The translations under genes and the position numbers were made by a program. DNA of 64,000 nt from Candidatus Zixiibacteriota bacterium (GTDB lineage: Bacteria; Zixibacteria; MSB-5A5; GN15; JACZUZ01), in contig JAJRPM010000012.1 of NCBI GenBank assembly GCA_024280775.1, positions 62,001-126,000 on the forward strand. The letters run 5' to 3'. The notes below the pieces were generated by a model, which worked only from the letters and a program-made list of their open reading frames with translations, did not search any database and was not told where the DNA came from. Of this stretch, positions 1 through 10,180 are shown in pieces (position 1 is the stretch's first letter; each line of letters starts with the position of its first letter).

Positions 1-828
1 TCCACCGCAGGCGACTAGATTTTTTCGGGTGCGCGGATGCGCCGGGAAGACAACTTTGTAGTCCTGAGCTATTTGCTCAATAATATCTAATACTGAGTCA
101 AGCCCGGCTTGGTCATCGACATTCCCTGGACGGTGCATAGTTAACAAGGCATATTTCTGGGGTTGAAGATCCAGAGTTTCAAGGATGTTCGATTTGTCCG
201 CTGACGGAAGGAATTTTACAAGAGTATCAATCATGATATTTCCAACTAATTCAATTCTCTCGCGGGGAACGCCTTCTCTTTCGAGGTTGCGATCTGCATC
301 TTTCGAGGGAGTCAGTAACAAATCAGCCAGGCAGTCAGTCACCAAACGATTTAGCTCTTCGGGCATGGTGCGATCAAATGAACGCAGTCCTGCTTCTACA
401 TGCGCCACTGCGATACCGCGCTTGGCCGCTGTCACTGAAGCCGCCAGAGTCGAATTGATATCGCCAAAAACTACCACCATATCCGGGCTCTCTTCGGTGA
501 AGACTTTGTCACACTCTATCATCACCTTGGCGGTTTGCTCAGCGTGTGAACCAGAGCCAACACCTAGATGGATATGCGGGTTGGGAATACCCAGTTCTGT
601 GAAAAAGATATCGGACATCTTGCTGTCGTAGTGTTGGCCGGTGTGCATAATCAAGGTGTTGAACTTGTTACTACGTGAGGCCAACGCGCTGTATAGTGGC
701 GCTAGTTTCACAAAATTCGGACGAGCTCCGGCGACTAGAATTACTGTCTTGGGTGTAGAGTTATTTCCCTCTGTGGTCCGAATGTTTATCCGGTTGGAGT
801 CTGCTAATGACAGTCTTGATGATTTCAT
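1..828 (-). CDS. wecB: UDP-N-acetylglucosamine 2-epimerase (non-hydrolysing), 3' part cut by window edge
   Basis: Converts UDP-GlcNAc to UDP-ManNAc in the cytoplasm for surface polysaccharide synthesis. The visible 276 codons hold the family hallmarks: an N-terminal VAGARPNFVKLAPL stretch, HTGQHYD, the nucleotide-sugar loop GDINSTLA, HVEAGLRSFD followed by MPEELNR, and TMHRPGNVD near the cut. The start ATG at 828 is preceded by AAGGA at a good distance. It lies 15 nt after the Wzz-like gene on the same strand, so the two are probably co-transcribed. The C-terminal part lies left of base 1. Family assignment is secure; pairing with the dehydrogenase at 8.6 kb to make ManNAcA is inference. Confidence 0.95.
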   Translation of the reverse strand, partial: MKSSRLSLADSNRINIRTTEGNNSTPKTVILVAGARPNFVKLAPLYSALASRSNKFNTLIMHTGQHYDSKMSDIFFTELGIPNPHIHLGVGSGSHAEQTAKVMIECDKVFTEESPDMVVVFGDINSTLAASVTAAKRGIAVAHVEAGLRSFDRTMPEELNRLVTDCLADLLLTPSKDADRNLEREGVPRERIELVGNIMIDTLVKFLPSADKSNILETLDLQPQKYALLTMHRPGNVDDQAGLDSVLDIIEQIAQDYKVVFPAHPRTRKNLVACGG

Positions 829-843
829 TTGTATATCCTTTTC

Positions 844-2022
844 TCAGGAGCTGGTGGAGGTTTCCTGTGAGTGAGCAACAGCTATTGCCGCATCCGGCGC
901 TTCGGGCGTGACATTGGCAAACCTTTTTGCTAGACGCGGGTAGCTGGTGTTGATATCGTTACTTAGTTTCCGCCAGGAATCTCTCTCTGGGTCGGCTATT
1001 CTGGTCTTCAGCGATTCACGAATAATTATCAACCCGATTCCAAAGACACCTGCGATTAGCATCGCGAAAATGACTGTCAATGTTCTTTGCGGGGCTGATT
1101 TGACAAGCGGTACAGATGGTGTATCCAGAGCCTGAACCACCGGCAGATCTTTGCGTGACTCGCTCTTTGCCAGTTCATATTGCTGGGTTAACAGAGCAAA
1201 AGTTTTGAGCTTAATCTCTAAATCACGTTTGTGAATCAGCAAGCCCTTTTGAAGCGTCGGGTCATTTGATAGCGCCCAGTCACGGTTGACTGTTTGGAAT
1301 TCCTCCAGCGCATTCTCGGCGGATTCTAGTTCAGTTTCACTGACTTCTAATCTTTCACGAAGGAAATTCTCGTATTCGGTGGCGCGAGTTTTTCGTTGGG
1401 TGCGATTGAAGCTGTCGAGTTCATCGATGAACGCCTGACCTACCAGCGCCGACAGCTCGGGGTATTTTGTCGTTACATTCAAAGAAACGACACCGGTTTT
1501 GAATTCCGCGCTTACGCCAACGATTTTTGCCAAAGCTTTACGCGCTTTATCGAGATTCTCTTCCTCAAGGTACTCCTGCATGGTCAGCGAATGTTCCTGA
1601 CCATCAGAGTTGAAGACAAAGCGCTTTAGCAGGATTGTGTTTCGCAAACGTGCGCTGTTAAGCGTGGTGGGGAAAAGCTCCGAGGAACTTTCTCCGCCGC
1701 TACCGATTCCACCGGCTATATCCAGCATGGACATTCCAGTGATACCTTTGAGAGCTGACAGCGCTCCGCCGCTTTTGGAGGGAAGCAATGTTGCATTTGA
1801 AGTGTACTTGTTCGGAATGAACAAGGTGGCTACCGCTGTGACTATTCCGGCAGTCAGCGTTGCGCCGATTAGCCAGCGACGATTTAGAAACATCAGACGC
1901 AGAAATGAGAACATGTCAAAATTGACGGAGTCCGCATGGTTTTCAGATGCAGTTTTCGATGCCGCGATTGGTGATGAGAGAGTTGTTTTGGAACTCCCTT
2001 TGAAGCGTAATTGTCTTCCCAT
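844..2022 (-). CDS. Wzz-type polysaccharide chain-length determinant / copolymerase
   Basis: Inner-membrane polysaccharide copolymerase expected to set chain length or couple polymerisation to export. The layout is typical of the Wzz superfamily: an N-terminal transmembrane helix near residues 49-69 (after FLNRRW), a periplasmic helical region of about 250 residues with coiled-coil-like segments, a Pro-rich junction (VPLVKSAPQRT) and a second helix near residues 325-347. There is no C-terminal BY-kinase domain, so it is the stand-alone form. It lies directly upstream of wecB and downstream of the terminator that closes the export gene, so it probably has its own promoter in 2023-2284. Confidence 0.9.
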   Translation of the reverse strand: MGRQLRFKGSSKTTLSSPIAASKTASENHADSVNFDMFSFLRLMFLNRRWLIGATLTAGIVTAVATLFIPNKYTSNATLLPSKSGGALSALKGITGMSMLDIAGGIGSGGESSSELFPTTLNSARLRNTILLKRFVFNSDGQEHSLTMQEYLEEENLDKARKALAKIVGVSAEFKTGVVSLNVTTKYPELSALVGQAFIDELDSFNRTQRKTRATEYENFLRERLEVSETELESAENALEEFQTVNRDWALSNDPTLQKGLLIHKRDLEIKLKTFALLTQQYELAKSESRKDLPVVQALDTPSVPLVKSAPQRTLTVIFAMLIAGVFGIGLIIIRESLKTRIADPERDSWRKLSNDINTSYPRLAKRFANVTPEAPDAAIAVAHSQETSTSS

Positions 2023-2379
2023 GATCCAGACTTTCTATCTTCCGTGATAGTTCAAACGTCTACGGTGCAACTACTTGCAACTCCGGCGCCGATTGTCTCA
2101 TTCAGAAACCCTATTCCGTACTGTGTTGTGAGACATTAAGTTACGCACATGGTCCAGCCTGGTGCAGATGTCTTTTGCAAGCCTGGCTTGAGTTTCCCGG
2201 AGCTTTATTCCTTCGAGCGGGAAAAGATTTCTTTGGGGAGATTCGGGCTTTGCTTAGTAATTGGCTTAGTAATTGAGAGTGGATAAAAAAACCCGCCTGC
2301 CGCAAGAGCTGGGCTCTTGGCGACAGGCGGCCGGAAAAGTGAGGAAGAGTTTCACTCACAGGTAAGAATCTTTGATGTC
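2023..2379. other. Intergenic region between export gene and Wzz-like gene
   Basis: Holds a strong minus-strand terminator (listed separately) and, downstream of it, about 260 bases in which a promoter for the Wzz-wecB unit must lie if the terminator is efficient. I see no convincing coding sequence; the short open frames here lack family features and ribosome sites. Confidence 0.6.
2285..2331 (-). terminator. Rho-independent terminator after the SLBB export gene
   Basis: On the minus strand a GC-rich stem of about 17 bp (arms 2313-2330 and 2292-2309, core CCGCCTG paired with CAGGCGG, loop of three bases, one mismatch region) runs into a T tract of seven (2285-2291). It starts about 50 nt after the stop codon at 2380. 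Confidence 0.9.
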
Positions 2380-4782
2380 TTACAACTTGGTAATGATGAA
2401 CACTGAAGTCGCGAGTCCACTGACAATTGACACTACTGAACTTACTGACTGCATCAGGTTCTTGTCTTTCTTGATTTCGGTCGGCACTACAATCGCATCA
2501 CCTAACATAATCTCCTTCTTGCGAGCAGAGCCGCCACTGAAGACTCGTCCATCGGCGCGCACCAAACGCACACCTTTTTTGTCTGCTTGACGAGTATAAC
2601 CCCCGGCGCGATCTAGATAGTAACTGAGTCGTTTCTTAGCCTCATATCTAATAGTTCCATTGGCTCCGACAGCGCCGAGAACAGAAACACCGGGTGGTGT
2701 TTGCGGTACAAAAATCTTGTCTCCTGGCTGAAGTATCAAGTCACCTTCCTGGCCATCGCTCTCCACTAGCCGTGCCATATCCAGAATGATTCTATTCAAA
2801 CTCTTTTTGTCGAATCTTACCGGGTCTACTTCATGAACCTGTCCTAGAGAATCCTCACGCAATTCTCCATTCGAGCGCACCAGGCGATTCAGATTCTCAC
2901 TGAAGGTGGAGCTACTGATTGATTGACGTTCCAACACCAGCCCTGCGGGAAATGCCACCTCGGTGAAACCTCCGGTCCGCTGGAGAGCCGACCAGAGAGT
3001 TTCATCGCGAGATGCAAGTGTGTATTCACCGGGGAATCGGACTTCGCCTTCGATTGTGACACGACGATGCAATTCCCATTCGGGGATTTGCCGTATGGAG
3101 ACTATGTCATCTTCGGCAAGTAATGTGTGTTTTCTGCGATCTGACACCAAATCTACATATTTGATTGAGACTCCGCCGAGGCTGTCAGTGCATGCTATTT
3201 CTGCGCGACTCAAATAGGCTGCCCGGTTCATATTACCCGCTAAGAAAATCAGGTCTTCGAGTGTCATGCCGTCATATAGAAGATACTCACCCGGGCGACG
3301 CACTTCTCCGTCGATGGTGACATGTTTAACTCGTTCGATTTGATTTATTGCATACACATGCACTGAGTCACGGTCCATTAGTTGGATATCAAGAGAGGTA
3401 TCAGCGCCGTCTTTCATCAAATCACTGGCGTTTACCGCAATAACTTCTCTGTGATTATCCGGGAAAGTGCGAAAGACGTTCAGTCTTTCAAGATAAACGT
3501 CCTCCGGGCGTAACTGGGCGCGCTCCAAGAGCGTTTTCAGTGATAGCCCTTCGGAACGTTCAAATCTTCCTTCATGCTTGACCATTCCCGCTACAGCGAC
3601 ATAGTTACGTTGCACATCATACATTGTCTGCACGGTCAGATGGTCACCTGCGCGTATCGCAAAGTTTTTGTCATAGTCCTCCGAGGTTGCATCTAAGTCG
3701 ACGTCCATTAACCTTGGTTCATCTTTTTCGACAACACGCTGCAAGGTAACCTTACGCAAATACCCCTGAGCAGTAGCTCCTCCGGCTAGAGCCAGTATCT
3801 CTGCTCCGGTTTCTTCGCCTTGTAGTTCATAGATCGCCGGACGTTTGACTTCACCTTCGATTGCAACCTGCGCACCCACAATCGGCACAAAAATCGCATC
3901 ACCGGATTTCAGTCTGACGTCGATGCTGTTATCCCCACGCGCGAGAAAATCGTAGAGATCTATTTCCTGTTTGAGAGTTCCACCGCGCAGGAGCTTGATC
4001 TTGCGCAAAGAGCCACGCTCACTTGGACCACCGGCTTGGTAGAGGGCGTTGAATAGTGTAGTCAGCGAGCTGACAGTATAGGCTCCGGGTTTGTTTACCT
4101 CACCTACCACATACACGCGAATAGAGCGGATTTTCCCGAGAGTGATATTCATTTTGAATTCTGAATACACTTCGGAAAAAGTGTTGCGTAGGTTGGTCTG
4201 AAAGTCACTGACTGTCTTACCCCAGACAACCATCTCGCCAATCGGCGGGACAAAGACTTTGCCTTCGCGGTCGACTGTTAGATTCAGTTCACGTTCAACT
4301 CGTCCCCAAAGATAGATAATTACATTATCACCGGGACCAAGAACGTAATCTTCGGCATTGGCCAATTCGACTGGAGAGGTTAGCTCTGATGTTTGTCGAA
4401 AAAGATCATAGCCAAAAGGACGTAAGCTCTCACGCCTGTCTTTCACATTCAATTCGTTAGCTTCTCTATCCGCCGACTCATCTTCATTTGTTTGAGCGCT
4501 ATATTCTTCACCGTTTTGCACGGCGCGCAATGAATCCAGCAACCGGGTTTTCTCATCAGCTTTCGCTCCACGCTCTTTGTCGCTGAAAATCTCCTGCGAG
4601 GCATATTTGCGAGTGTTTCGTTTGGAGCTTGCGCCCTGCAATAGAAGATGAGCGGCTTGCGGATTCTTTTGTAGCTCTTTAATTTGGGCTTCACTCGGGA
4701 GCGTTTGGGCGCTGAGCGGTTTGAACCAATAGATTGAAACCAAGACTAGGATCATCGTGGCTAGAAGTAACTTCCTGTTCAT
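2380..4782 (-). CDS. Outer-membrane polysaccharide export protein with multiple SLBB domains (Wza/OPX-like)
   Basis: Predicted outer-membrane translocon for capsule or exopolysaccharide. A signal peptide (residues 1-25, cleavage after PLSA) is followed by a charged linker, a poly-export domain starting around YVLGPGDNVIIYLWG (about 145-160), then about six SLBB-type repeats each beginning with a V-x-GEV-x-x-P-G-x-Y type strand (for example VVGEVNKPGAY, IDGEVRRPGEY, IEGEVRFPGEY). At 800 residues it is much longer than Wza (about 380) and resembles multi-SLBB OPX proteins. The last 25 residues are hydrophobic. The start is supported by GGAAGG 7 nt upstream. Confidence 0.93.
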   Translation of the reverse strand: MNRKLLLATMILVLVSIYWFKPLSAQTLPSEAQIKELQKNPQAAHLLLQGASSKRNTRKYASQEIFSDKERGAKADEKTRLLDSLRAVQNGEEYSAQTNEDESADREANELNVKDRRESLRPFGYDLFRQTSELTSPVELANAEDYVLGPGDNVIIYLWGRVERELNLTVDREGKVFVPPIGEMVVWGKTVSDFQTNLRNTFSEVYSEFKMNITLGKIRSIRVYVVGEVNKPGAYTVSSLTTLFNALYQAGGPSERGSLRKIKLLRGGTLKQEIDLYDFLARGDNSIDVRLKSGDAIFVPIVGAQVAIEGEVKRPAIYELQGEETGAEILALAGGATAQGYLRKVTLQRVVEKDEPRLMDVDLDATSEDYDKNFAIRAGDHLTVQTMYDVQRNYVAVAGMVKHEGRFERSEGLSLKTLLERAQLRPEDVYLERLNVFRTFPDNHREVIAVNASDLMKDGADTSLDIQLMDRDSVHVYAINQIERVKHVTIDGEVRRPGEYLLYDGMTLEDLIFLAGNMNRAAYLSRAEIACTDSLGGVSIKYVDLVSDRRKHTLLAEDDIVSIRQIPEWELHRRVTIEGEVRFPGEYTLASRDETLWSALQRTGGFTEVAFPAGLVLERQSISSSTFSENLNRLVRSNGELREDSLGQVHEVDPVRFDKKSLNRIILDMARLVESDGQEGDLILQPGDKIFVPQTPPGVSVLGAVGANGTIRYEAKKRLSYYLDRAGGYTRQADKKGVRLVRADGRVFSGGSARKKEIMLGDAIVVPTEIKKDKNLMQSVSSVVSIVSGLATSVFIITKL

Positions 4783-5098
4783 ACTAAAACCTTCCGTGTT
4801 GAGTTTCTTTACTCATGCGATTTCGAATGCGGGACATTTTGGAAATCGCGCTTCACTTTTCCGAAGACTGGCTTATGCATCTTGGGCGCCGGAAAAATCC
4901 TCAGGCAGGTTTTCATTATGAAACAACGACTTAGCTCGTTTTGAGGACATCTCAATTATCTGAGAAACGATTCAAAAGGAAAAGAATTCCGATTGTGGCG
5001 GAAGGAATTGCAGTATTCAGTCTCTTGTCCGATAATGTAGTACAAGGAGATAGCGACTTTTTGCTATCAAGGGAATGGCAGTGAAATAGAGAGAGACA
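4783..5098. other. Divergent intergenic region
   Basis: Separates the minus-strand export gene from the plus-strand phosphohexomutase-like gene. It holds a plus-strand promoter candidate (5008-5036) and an inverted repeat GCGATTTC (4817-4824) / GAAATCGC (4842-4849) in the likely 5' leader of the export gene. Short minus-strand open frames at 4952-5263 overlap the start of the plus-strand gene and look like shadows. Confidence 0.5.
5008..5036 (+). promoter_or_regulatory. Sigma70-like promoter candidate for the phosphohexomutase-like gene
   Basis: TTGCAG (5008-5013) and GATAAT (5031-5036) are separated by 17 bases, 63 nt ahead of the start codon at 5099. Each box differs from consensus at one or two positions. 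Judged by eye only. Confidence 0.4.
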
Positions 5099-6226
5099 AT
5101 GAGCAACTTGCGACAAATGATTTTTGATGCGCCGGGATTTAGGGCGCGTATTGGACAGGGGATCAACGCCCGGGTGGTGACTGATTTCGGATGCGCTTTC
5201 GGGACGCTCTTTAAGAAGGGCGCTGTGGTTGTGGGCCGTGATGGCCGCGACACTGGCGAACACTATGCGCGCTCACTAATATCGGGTTTGAATTCTGTCG
5301 GGCATGAGGTCTATGCTTTGGGGATGATTCCTTCGGCCACTTTGGCTGTAGCCGCCAGAGAGCTCGGTTGCGCCGGGGCGATTTCGATTACACCTGGCGC
5401 ATACGATGCGCCATGGTCGGGGATGAAGTTTTTCGACAAGACCGGCCAGGCGCTTGATGGCGCGACATTTGGCAAACTCTTAACTGTGTATCGCTCGGGT
5501 AAATTCAAACACGTGGCACATTCGAGAATTGGTAAGTTCAAAATGGACTATTCCTGCATCGGCAGACATATCCAGCGAATCACCGAGATTCGGGCTATCA
5601 ATCTAATGGATATCAATCGCGCTCAGTTGCATGTGGTGGTTGATTGCGCCAATGCCAGCGGGGCGGCTATTGTGCCGGAGTTTTTGCGTTGTATTGGAGT
5701 GCGAGTGACTGAGATCAATTGTAATCTCGGCGCTGAATTCCCTCATTCACCCAATATCAGTTCCTCAAGCGCCTCGGCGCTGGGCAAGCGGGTTCGCAAG
5801 GAAAAGGCTGATCTGGGTGTTTTGGTAGATGCGGACGCTTCACATATAGCTTTGGTGGATAATAAGGGCAAGGCGCTCTCGATTGAGAACACTCAGATTA
5901 TGTGCCTTCGTCAAATCGTTAAGTCGGACTCAAAGGCCGCCAAAGCAATAATGGTCGAAAAGGGCAAATTATCATCGCTGAGAAAACTGGCTCAATCACT
6001 GGATATCAAAACCCGGGATTGGCCGGAATCTGCGAAACTGAAGAAGTCACCTGTCGGAATTCTAAAAAAGAACAGCTCGATTGCGGCTTTCAATTCTCAG
6101 GGCGGTTTACTTTATCCTAATGGCAATGTGACTCGCGACGCATTGGTTAACATATCGCTGGCGCTGTCGGACTTAACTTCGAGCCGTCTACCGCTTGACG
6201 AACATATTGCCAATCACAAGAACTGA
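5099..6226 (+). CDS. Degenerate alpha-D-phosphohexomutase (ManB/GlmM family), probable pseudoenzyme
   Basis: The fold is that of phosphomannomutase/phosphoglucosamine mutase, but every catalytic loop is altered. The phosphoserine loop (normally TASHNPxxYNG) reads TPGAYDAPWSG at 98-108, with Gly100 in place of the catalytic Ser. The metal loop (normally DGDADR) reads DADASH at 243-248. The sugar loop (normally GExSGH) reads NSQGGL near 331-336, still followed by the family-typical TRDALV. At 375 residues it also lacks the C-terminal phosphate-binding domain of the usual 450. The frame is open with a ribosome site (GAGAGAG), so it is maintained rather than decayed. A regulatory or binding role in the polysaccharide locus is inference. 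Confidence 0.85.
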   Translation: MSNLRQMIFDAPGFRARIGQGINARVVTDFGCAFGTLFKKGAVVVGRDGRDTGEHYARSLISGLNSVGHEVYALGMIPSATLAVAARELGCAGAISITPGAYDAPWSGMKFFDKTGQALDGATFGKLLTVYRSGKFKHVAHSRIGKFKMDYSCIGRHIQRITEIRAINLMDINRAQLHVVVDCANASGAAIVPEFLRCIGVRVTEINCNLGAEFPHSPNISSSSASALGKRVRKEKADLGVLVDADASHIALVDNKGKALSIENTQIMCLRQIVKSDSKAAKAIMVEKGKLSSLRKLAQSLDIKTRDWPESAKLKKSPVGILKKNSSIAAFNSQGGLLYPNGNVTRDALVNISLALSDLTSSRLPLDEHIANHKN

Positions 6227-6230
6227 GCGA

Positions 6231-6330
6231 CTGGCCCAAAGCTTGGGTGGCTGGCCCAAAGATTGGGTGGCTGGCCCAAGGATTGGGTGGCTGGCCCAAG
6301 GATTGGGTGGCTGGCCCAAAGATTGAGCCT
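6231..6330 (+). repeat. 20-bp tandem repeat, five copies
   Basis: Five head-to-tail 20-bp units (CTGGCCCAARGATTGGGTGG) start 5 nt after the stop codon of the phosphohexomutase-like gene; the last copy is diverged at its end. Each unit contains CCCAA-N3-TTGGG, able to form a small stem, and alternative pairing between copies is possible. It lies between two same-strand genes, 98 nt before gmd. Confidence 0.95.
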
Positions 6331-6400
6331 CTTGCCGCTCTTGGCGAAGTGTCCTATATTCGAAGGCCTTTCGTGACAAATAGTAAGAGTGAAACTGTGA

Positions 6401-7390
<990 letters not shown>

Positions 7391-7487
7391 ACAGAAAACA
7401 ATCAGCGACCGTCATCGCGCTTCATATTAACCTCAAGCAATCTCTGGCGCCTCAAAAACCTAAGCCTCAGCAACGAGCGCTTTCTTC

Positions 7488-8489
7488 ATGACAAATCCTA
7501 AACAAATCAAAATTAGCCCCAACCCGGGTGCAGCCTTGATAACTGGCGCAGGCGGTTTCGCAGGCTCGCATTTGGCAGATTTACTTTGTGCGCAAGGATA
7601 TGAGGTGCATGCGGCTCTGGCGCCAAAGCAAAGCGCTGAGAATATCTCCCACCTGAAACGACAGATCAATATCGTTCGTTTCGACTTGCGCAATCCGAAT
7701 AAGGTTAGTCGGGCAATTGAGAATATCCGCCCTAATTTGATTTTTCATCTGGCGGCATTCTCTTCGGTGGGACAGTCCTTTGAAAATGAGCGTCTGACCT
7801 ATGAGATTAACTTTCTCGGTAGCTTAAATCTTTTTGAAGCCGCCCAAAGCAAGCAAGCCAGGGAGCGCCTAAGAAAAATCGTGATTATCGGCTCGGCTGA
7901 CTCTTACGGGATTATTACCCCCAAGAACAAAACCCTGACCGAAGAAACCCGGCTAACACCGATTTCGCCCTACGGAGTGTCTAAAGCCGCAATGGAGCAA
8001 CTTGCTCAGTATCATATCAGGCGCTATCAGCTTCCAATTACTATTGTACGCCCGTTTAACCATACCGGCCCTCGCCAAAGCGCAACTTTTGCCCTGCCGG
8101 GCTTTGCAAAACAGATTGCGGGTATTATAGAGTTGGGGAGGAAGCCCCAGTTGAAAGTCGGGGCTCTTTCGGTTAAGCGGGATTTTAGTGATGTGCGAGA
8201 TGTTGTGGTCGGCTATGCTCTCGCCGCAGAAAAAGGAAAGCCCGGCGAGGTTTATCAGCTATGTTCCGGACGAGCGGTCACAATTGAAGCCGCGCTGAAG
8301 ACATTGATTCGACTTTCGGGTAAGAAAATAGTAACTAAGGTAGATCCCGCGCGTTTGAGACCGGCTGATATTCCGGTTTTGCGTGGTGATAATAGTAAAG
8401 CGGTTAAAGAATTAGGCTATGCCCCCCGATATACATTGCAGAGAACCTTATCTGATACGCTGGCCTTTTGGCGAGAGCGAATCAGATAG
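7488..8489 (+). CDS. NAD(P)-dependent sugar reductase, GDP-4-keto-6-deoxy-D-mannose reductase (Rmd)-like
   Basis: Extended SDR likely to reduce the Gmd product to GDP-D-rhamnose. It shows the cofactor loop TGAGGFAGSH (19-28), Tyr162/Lys166 in SPYGVSK and the RPFNHTGPRQ stretch (188-197) that marks the Rmd subgroup. Position directly after gmd supports the role. GDP-D-rhamnose rather than GDP-fucose is favoured because fucose synthase carries different motifs, but a 4-epimerase/reductase with another product is not excluded. The start lacks a strong ribosome site; an internal start is unlikely because the first beta strand begins at residue 15. Confidence 0.85.
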   Translation: MTNPKQIKISPNPGAALITGAGGFAGSHLADLLCAQGYEVHAALAPKQSAENISHLKRQINIVRFDLRNPNKVSRAIENIRPNLIFHLAAFSSVGQSFENERLTYEINFLGSLNLFEAAQSKQARERLRKIVIIGSADSYGIITPKNKTLTEETRLTPISPYGVSKAAMEQLAQYHIRRYQLPITIVRPFNHTGPRQSATFALPGFAKQIAGIIELGRKPQLKVGALSVKRDFSDVRDVVVGYALAAEKGKPGEVYQLCSGRAVTIEAALKTLIRLSGKKIVTKVDPARLRPADIPVLRGDNSKAVKELGYAPRYTLQRTLSDTLAFWRERIR

Positions 8490-8617
8490 GAAGTTCGACC
8501 CCGCTGAAGATTGTCAACAATAGTTGACTAAGGTCGTTGACCGGGGTTGATGAATAAGTTAAATCTGCAATGTCGTAAAAGATTGTTGCAAGAAATTGTT
8601 ACAAGGAAGGGCAAGTC

Positions 8618-10117
8618 ATGGGAACGACAATTACAAAAACTAAACCTAAAAACAAGAAATCCCCGGGACAGAATGATAAGTTGCAACGCATTAGCGTATC
8701 TAATGTCAACAACGCCACGCTGGATTCGGAATCTGAGACTGAAGCAAAAGCTGTGAAGACAAACATGAAGAAAAGTATGAAGAAATTGGCTCCCAATAAG
8801 AAGTCCGCCGGAGCTGAGAAACTCGCGGCTAAGATTAAGAACAAAACAGCCCGCATCGGTATTGTCGGACTCGGCTATGTCGGACTTCCTTTGGCGGTTG
8901 AATTCGCCGAACGTGGTTTCACTGTTACCGGTTTTGATATTTCCAAGCCGAAGGTGAAACTTATCAACGCTGGTAAGTCTGATATTGATGATATTTCCAG
9001 TGACAGAGTTAAGGCTATGGTCAAGGCTGGTCGCTTGAAAGCCACCGATGACGCGAAGCTAGTCGGCAAGGTTGACACAGTTTCTATTTGTGTCCCGACT
9101 CCATTATCCAAAACCAAAGACCCGGATATTAGCTACATTCTCGCGGCGGTCAAGTGGGTGCGTGACTATATGCACAAGGACATGTTGATTGTGCTTGAAT
9201 CAACAACCTATCCCGGAACTACAGATGAGATCATCTTACCTCGTCTTGAGGAAAGCGGTTACAAGGTCGGTAAGGATTTCTATTTGGCGTTTTCACCTGA
9301 GAGAATTGACCCAGGCAATCAGAGTTTTACCACTTTGAATACCCCGCGAATCGTTGGAGGTGTGACACCTCATTGCACCAAAATTGCCAAACTTTTCTAT
9401 GAGCAGATTATCTCAGGTGTGCATCCGGTGTCTTCAACTCAGTCTGCCGAGATGGTGAAATTGCTGGAGAATACTTTCCGTTCGGTGAATATCGGACTGG
9501 TTAATGAAGTGGCGCTGATGTGCGACAGGCTCGGACTCAATGTTTGGGAAATTATTGACGCGGCGGCTACTAAGCCTTTCGGGTTTATGCCTTTCTATCC
9601 CGGTCCGGGGCTTGGCGGTCATTGTATTCCGATTGACCCGCATTACTTATCGTGGAAACTCAAATCGCTTAACTACTATGCTCGCTTTATTGAGCTTGCC
9701 GGTGATGTAAACACCAGTATGCCTGAATATGTAGTTAGTCGTATCGCGCGGATGCTCAACAACTTTTCCAAATCGTTAAAGAACTCGCGCATTCTAATTC
9801 TAGGAGTCGCCTACAAGAGGAATATTCAGGATGTGCGTGAGTCTCCGGCTTTGGATGTAATCAAATTACTGGAAGACGCCGGAGTTAAGATTGTCTACAA
9901 TGATCCGTATGTACCGGAGATTACCTGGAATGACACTCGTCATCGTTCGACGAAGTTGAACAAAGCTATGGCGCAAAAGGCCGATTGTTGTGTTATTCTC
10001 ACCGACCACACTGATTACGATTATCAATGGGTAGTGGATAATTCCAAAGCTATCTTCGACACTCGTAATGCCACAGCCAAGGTCAAAAAAGGCCGTTCAA
10101 AAATCTCGCTTCTGTAA
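8618..10117 (+). CDS. UDP-sugar 6-dehydrogenase (UDP-GlcNAc/ManNAc type, WbpA/WecC-like) with Lys-rich N-terminal extension
   Basis: NAD-dependent oxidation of a UDP-hexosamine at C6 to the uronic acid, feeding polysaccharide synthesis. The NAD motif GIVGLGYVGLPLA begins at residue 81; ESTTYPGTT (194-202), SPERIDPGN (226-234) and the active-site GGHCIPIDPHYL with Cys336 follow. PERxxPG and HCIPxDP favour the N-acetylhexosamine dehydrogenases over Ugd. About 75 extra N-terminal residues, rich in Lys, Ser, Thr and Asn, precede the enzyme; the start at 8618 has a strong GGAAGG 8 nt upstream, so the extension is probably real. With WecB it could make UDP-ManNAcA. Confidence 0.9.
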   Translation: MGTTITKTKPKNKKSPGQNDKLQRISVSNVNNATLDSESETEAKAVKTNMKKSMKKLAPNKKSAGAEKLAAKIKNKTARIGIVGLGYVGLPLAVEFAERGFTVTGFDISKPKVKLINAGKSDIDDISSDRVKAMVKAGRLKATDDAKLVGKVDTVSICVPTPLSKTKDPDISYILAAVKWVRDYMHKDMLIVLESTTYPGTTDEIILPRLEESGYKVGKDFYLAFSPERIDPGNQSFTTLNTPRIVGGVTPHCTKIAKLFYEQIISGVHPVSSTQSAEMVKLLENTFRSVNIGLVNEVALMCDRLGLNVWEIIDAAATKPFGFMPFYPGPGLGGHCIPIDPHYLSWKLKSLNYYARFIELAGDVNTSMPEYVVSRIARMLNNFSKSLKNSRILILGVAYKRNIQDVRESPALDVIKLLEDAGVKIVYNDPYVPEITWNDTRHRSTKLNKAMAQKADCCVILTDHTDYDYQWVVDNSKAIFDTRNATAKVKKGRSKISLL

Positions 10118-10143
10118 GCGCTGAATAACATATTTGCATCCTC

Positions 10144-10180
10144 AGGCTACGTTCGAAATGTTTTCGGGCGTAGCCTTTGT
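10144..10180 (+). terminator. Probable terminator after the UDP-sugar dehydrogenase
   Basis: Arms AGGCTACG (10144-10151) and CGTAGCCT (10169-10176) flank a 17-base loop, followed by a short TTTGT. The T tract is weak. Confidence 0.5.

Noticed and set aside
4952-5263. Minus-strand frames of 78-103 codons
   Set aside because: They overlap the start of the phosphohexomutase-like gene antisense and have no recognisable features.
6231-6330. CRISPR-like array
   Set aside because: Units are contiguous with no unique spacers and no cas genes are nearby.
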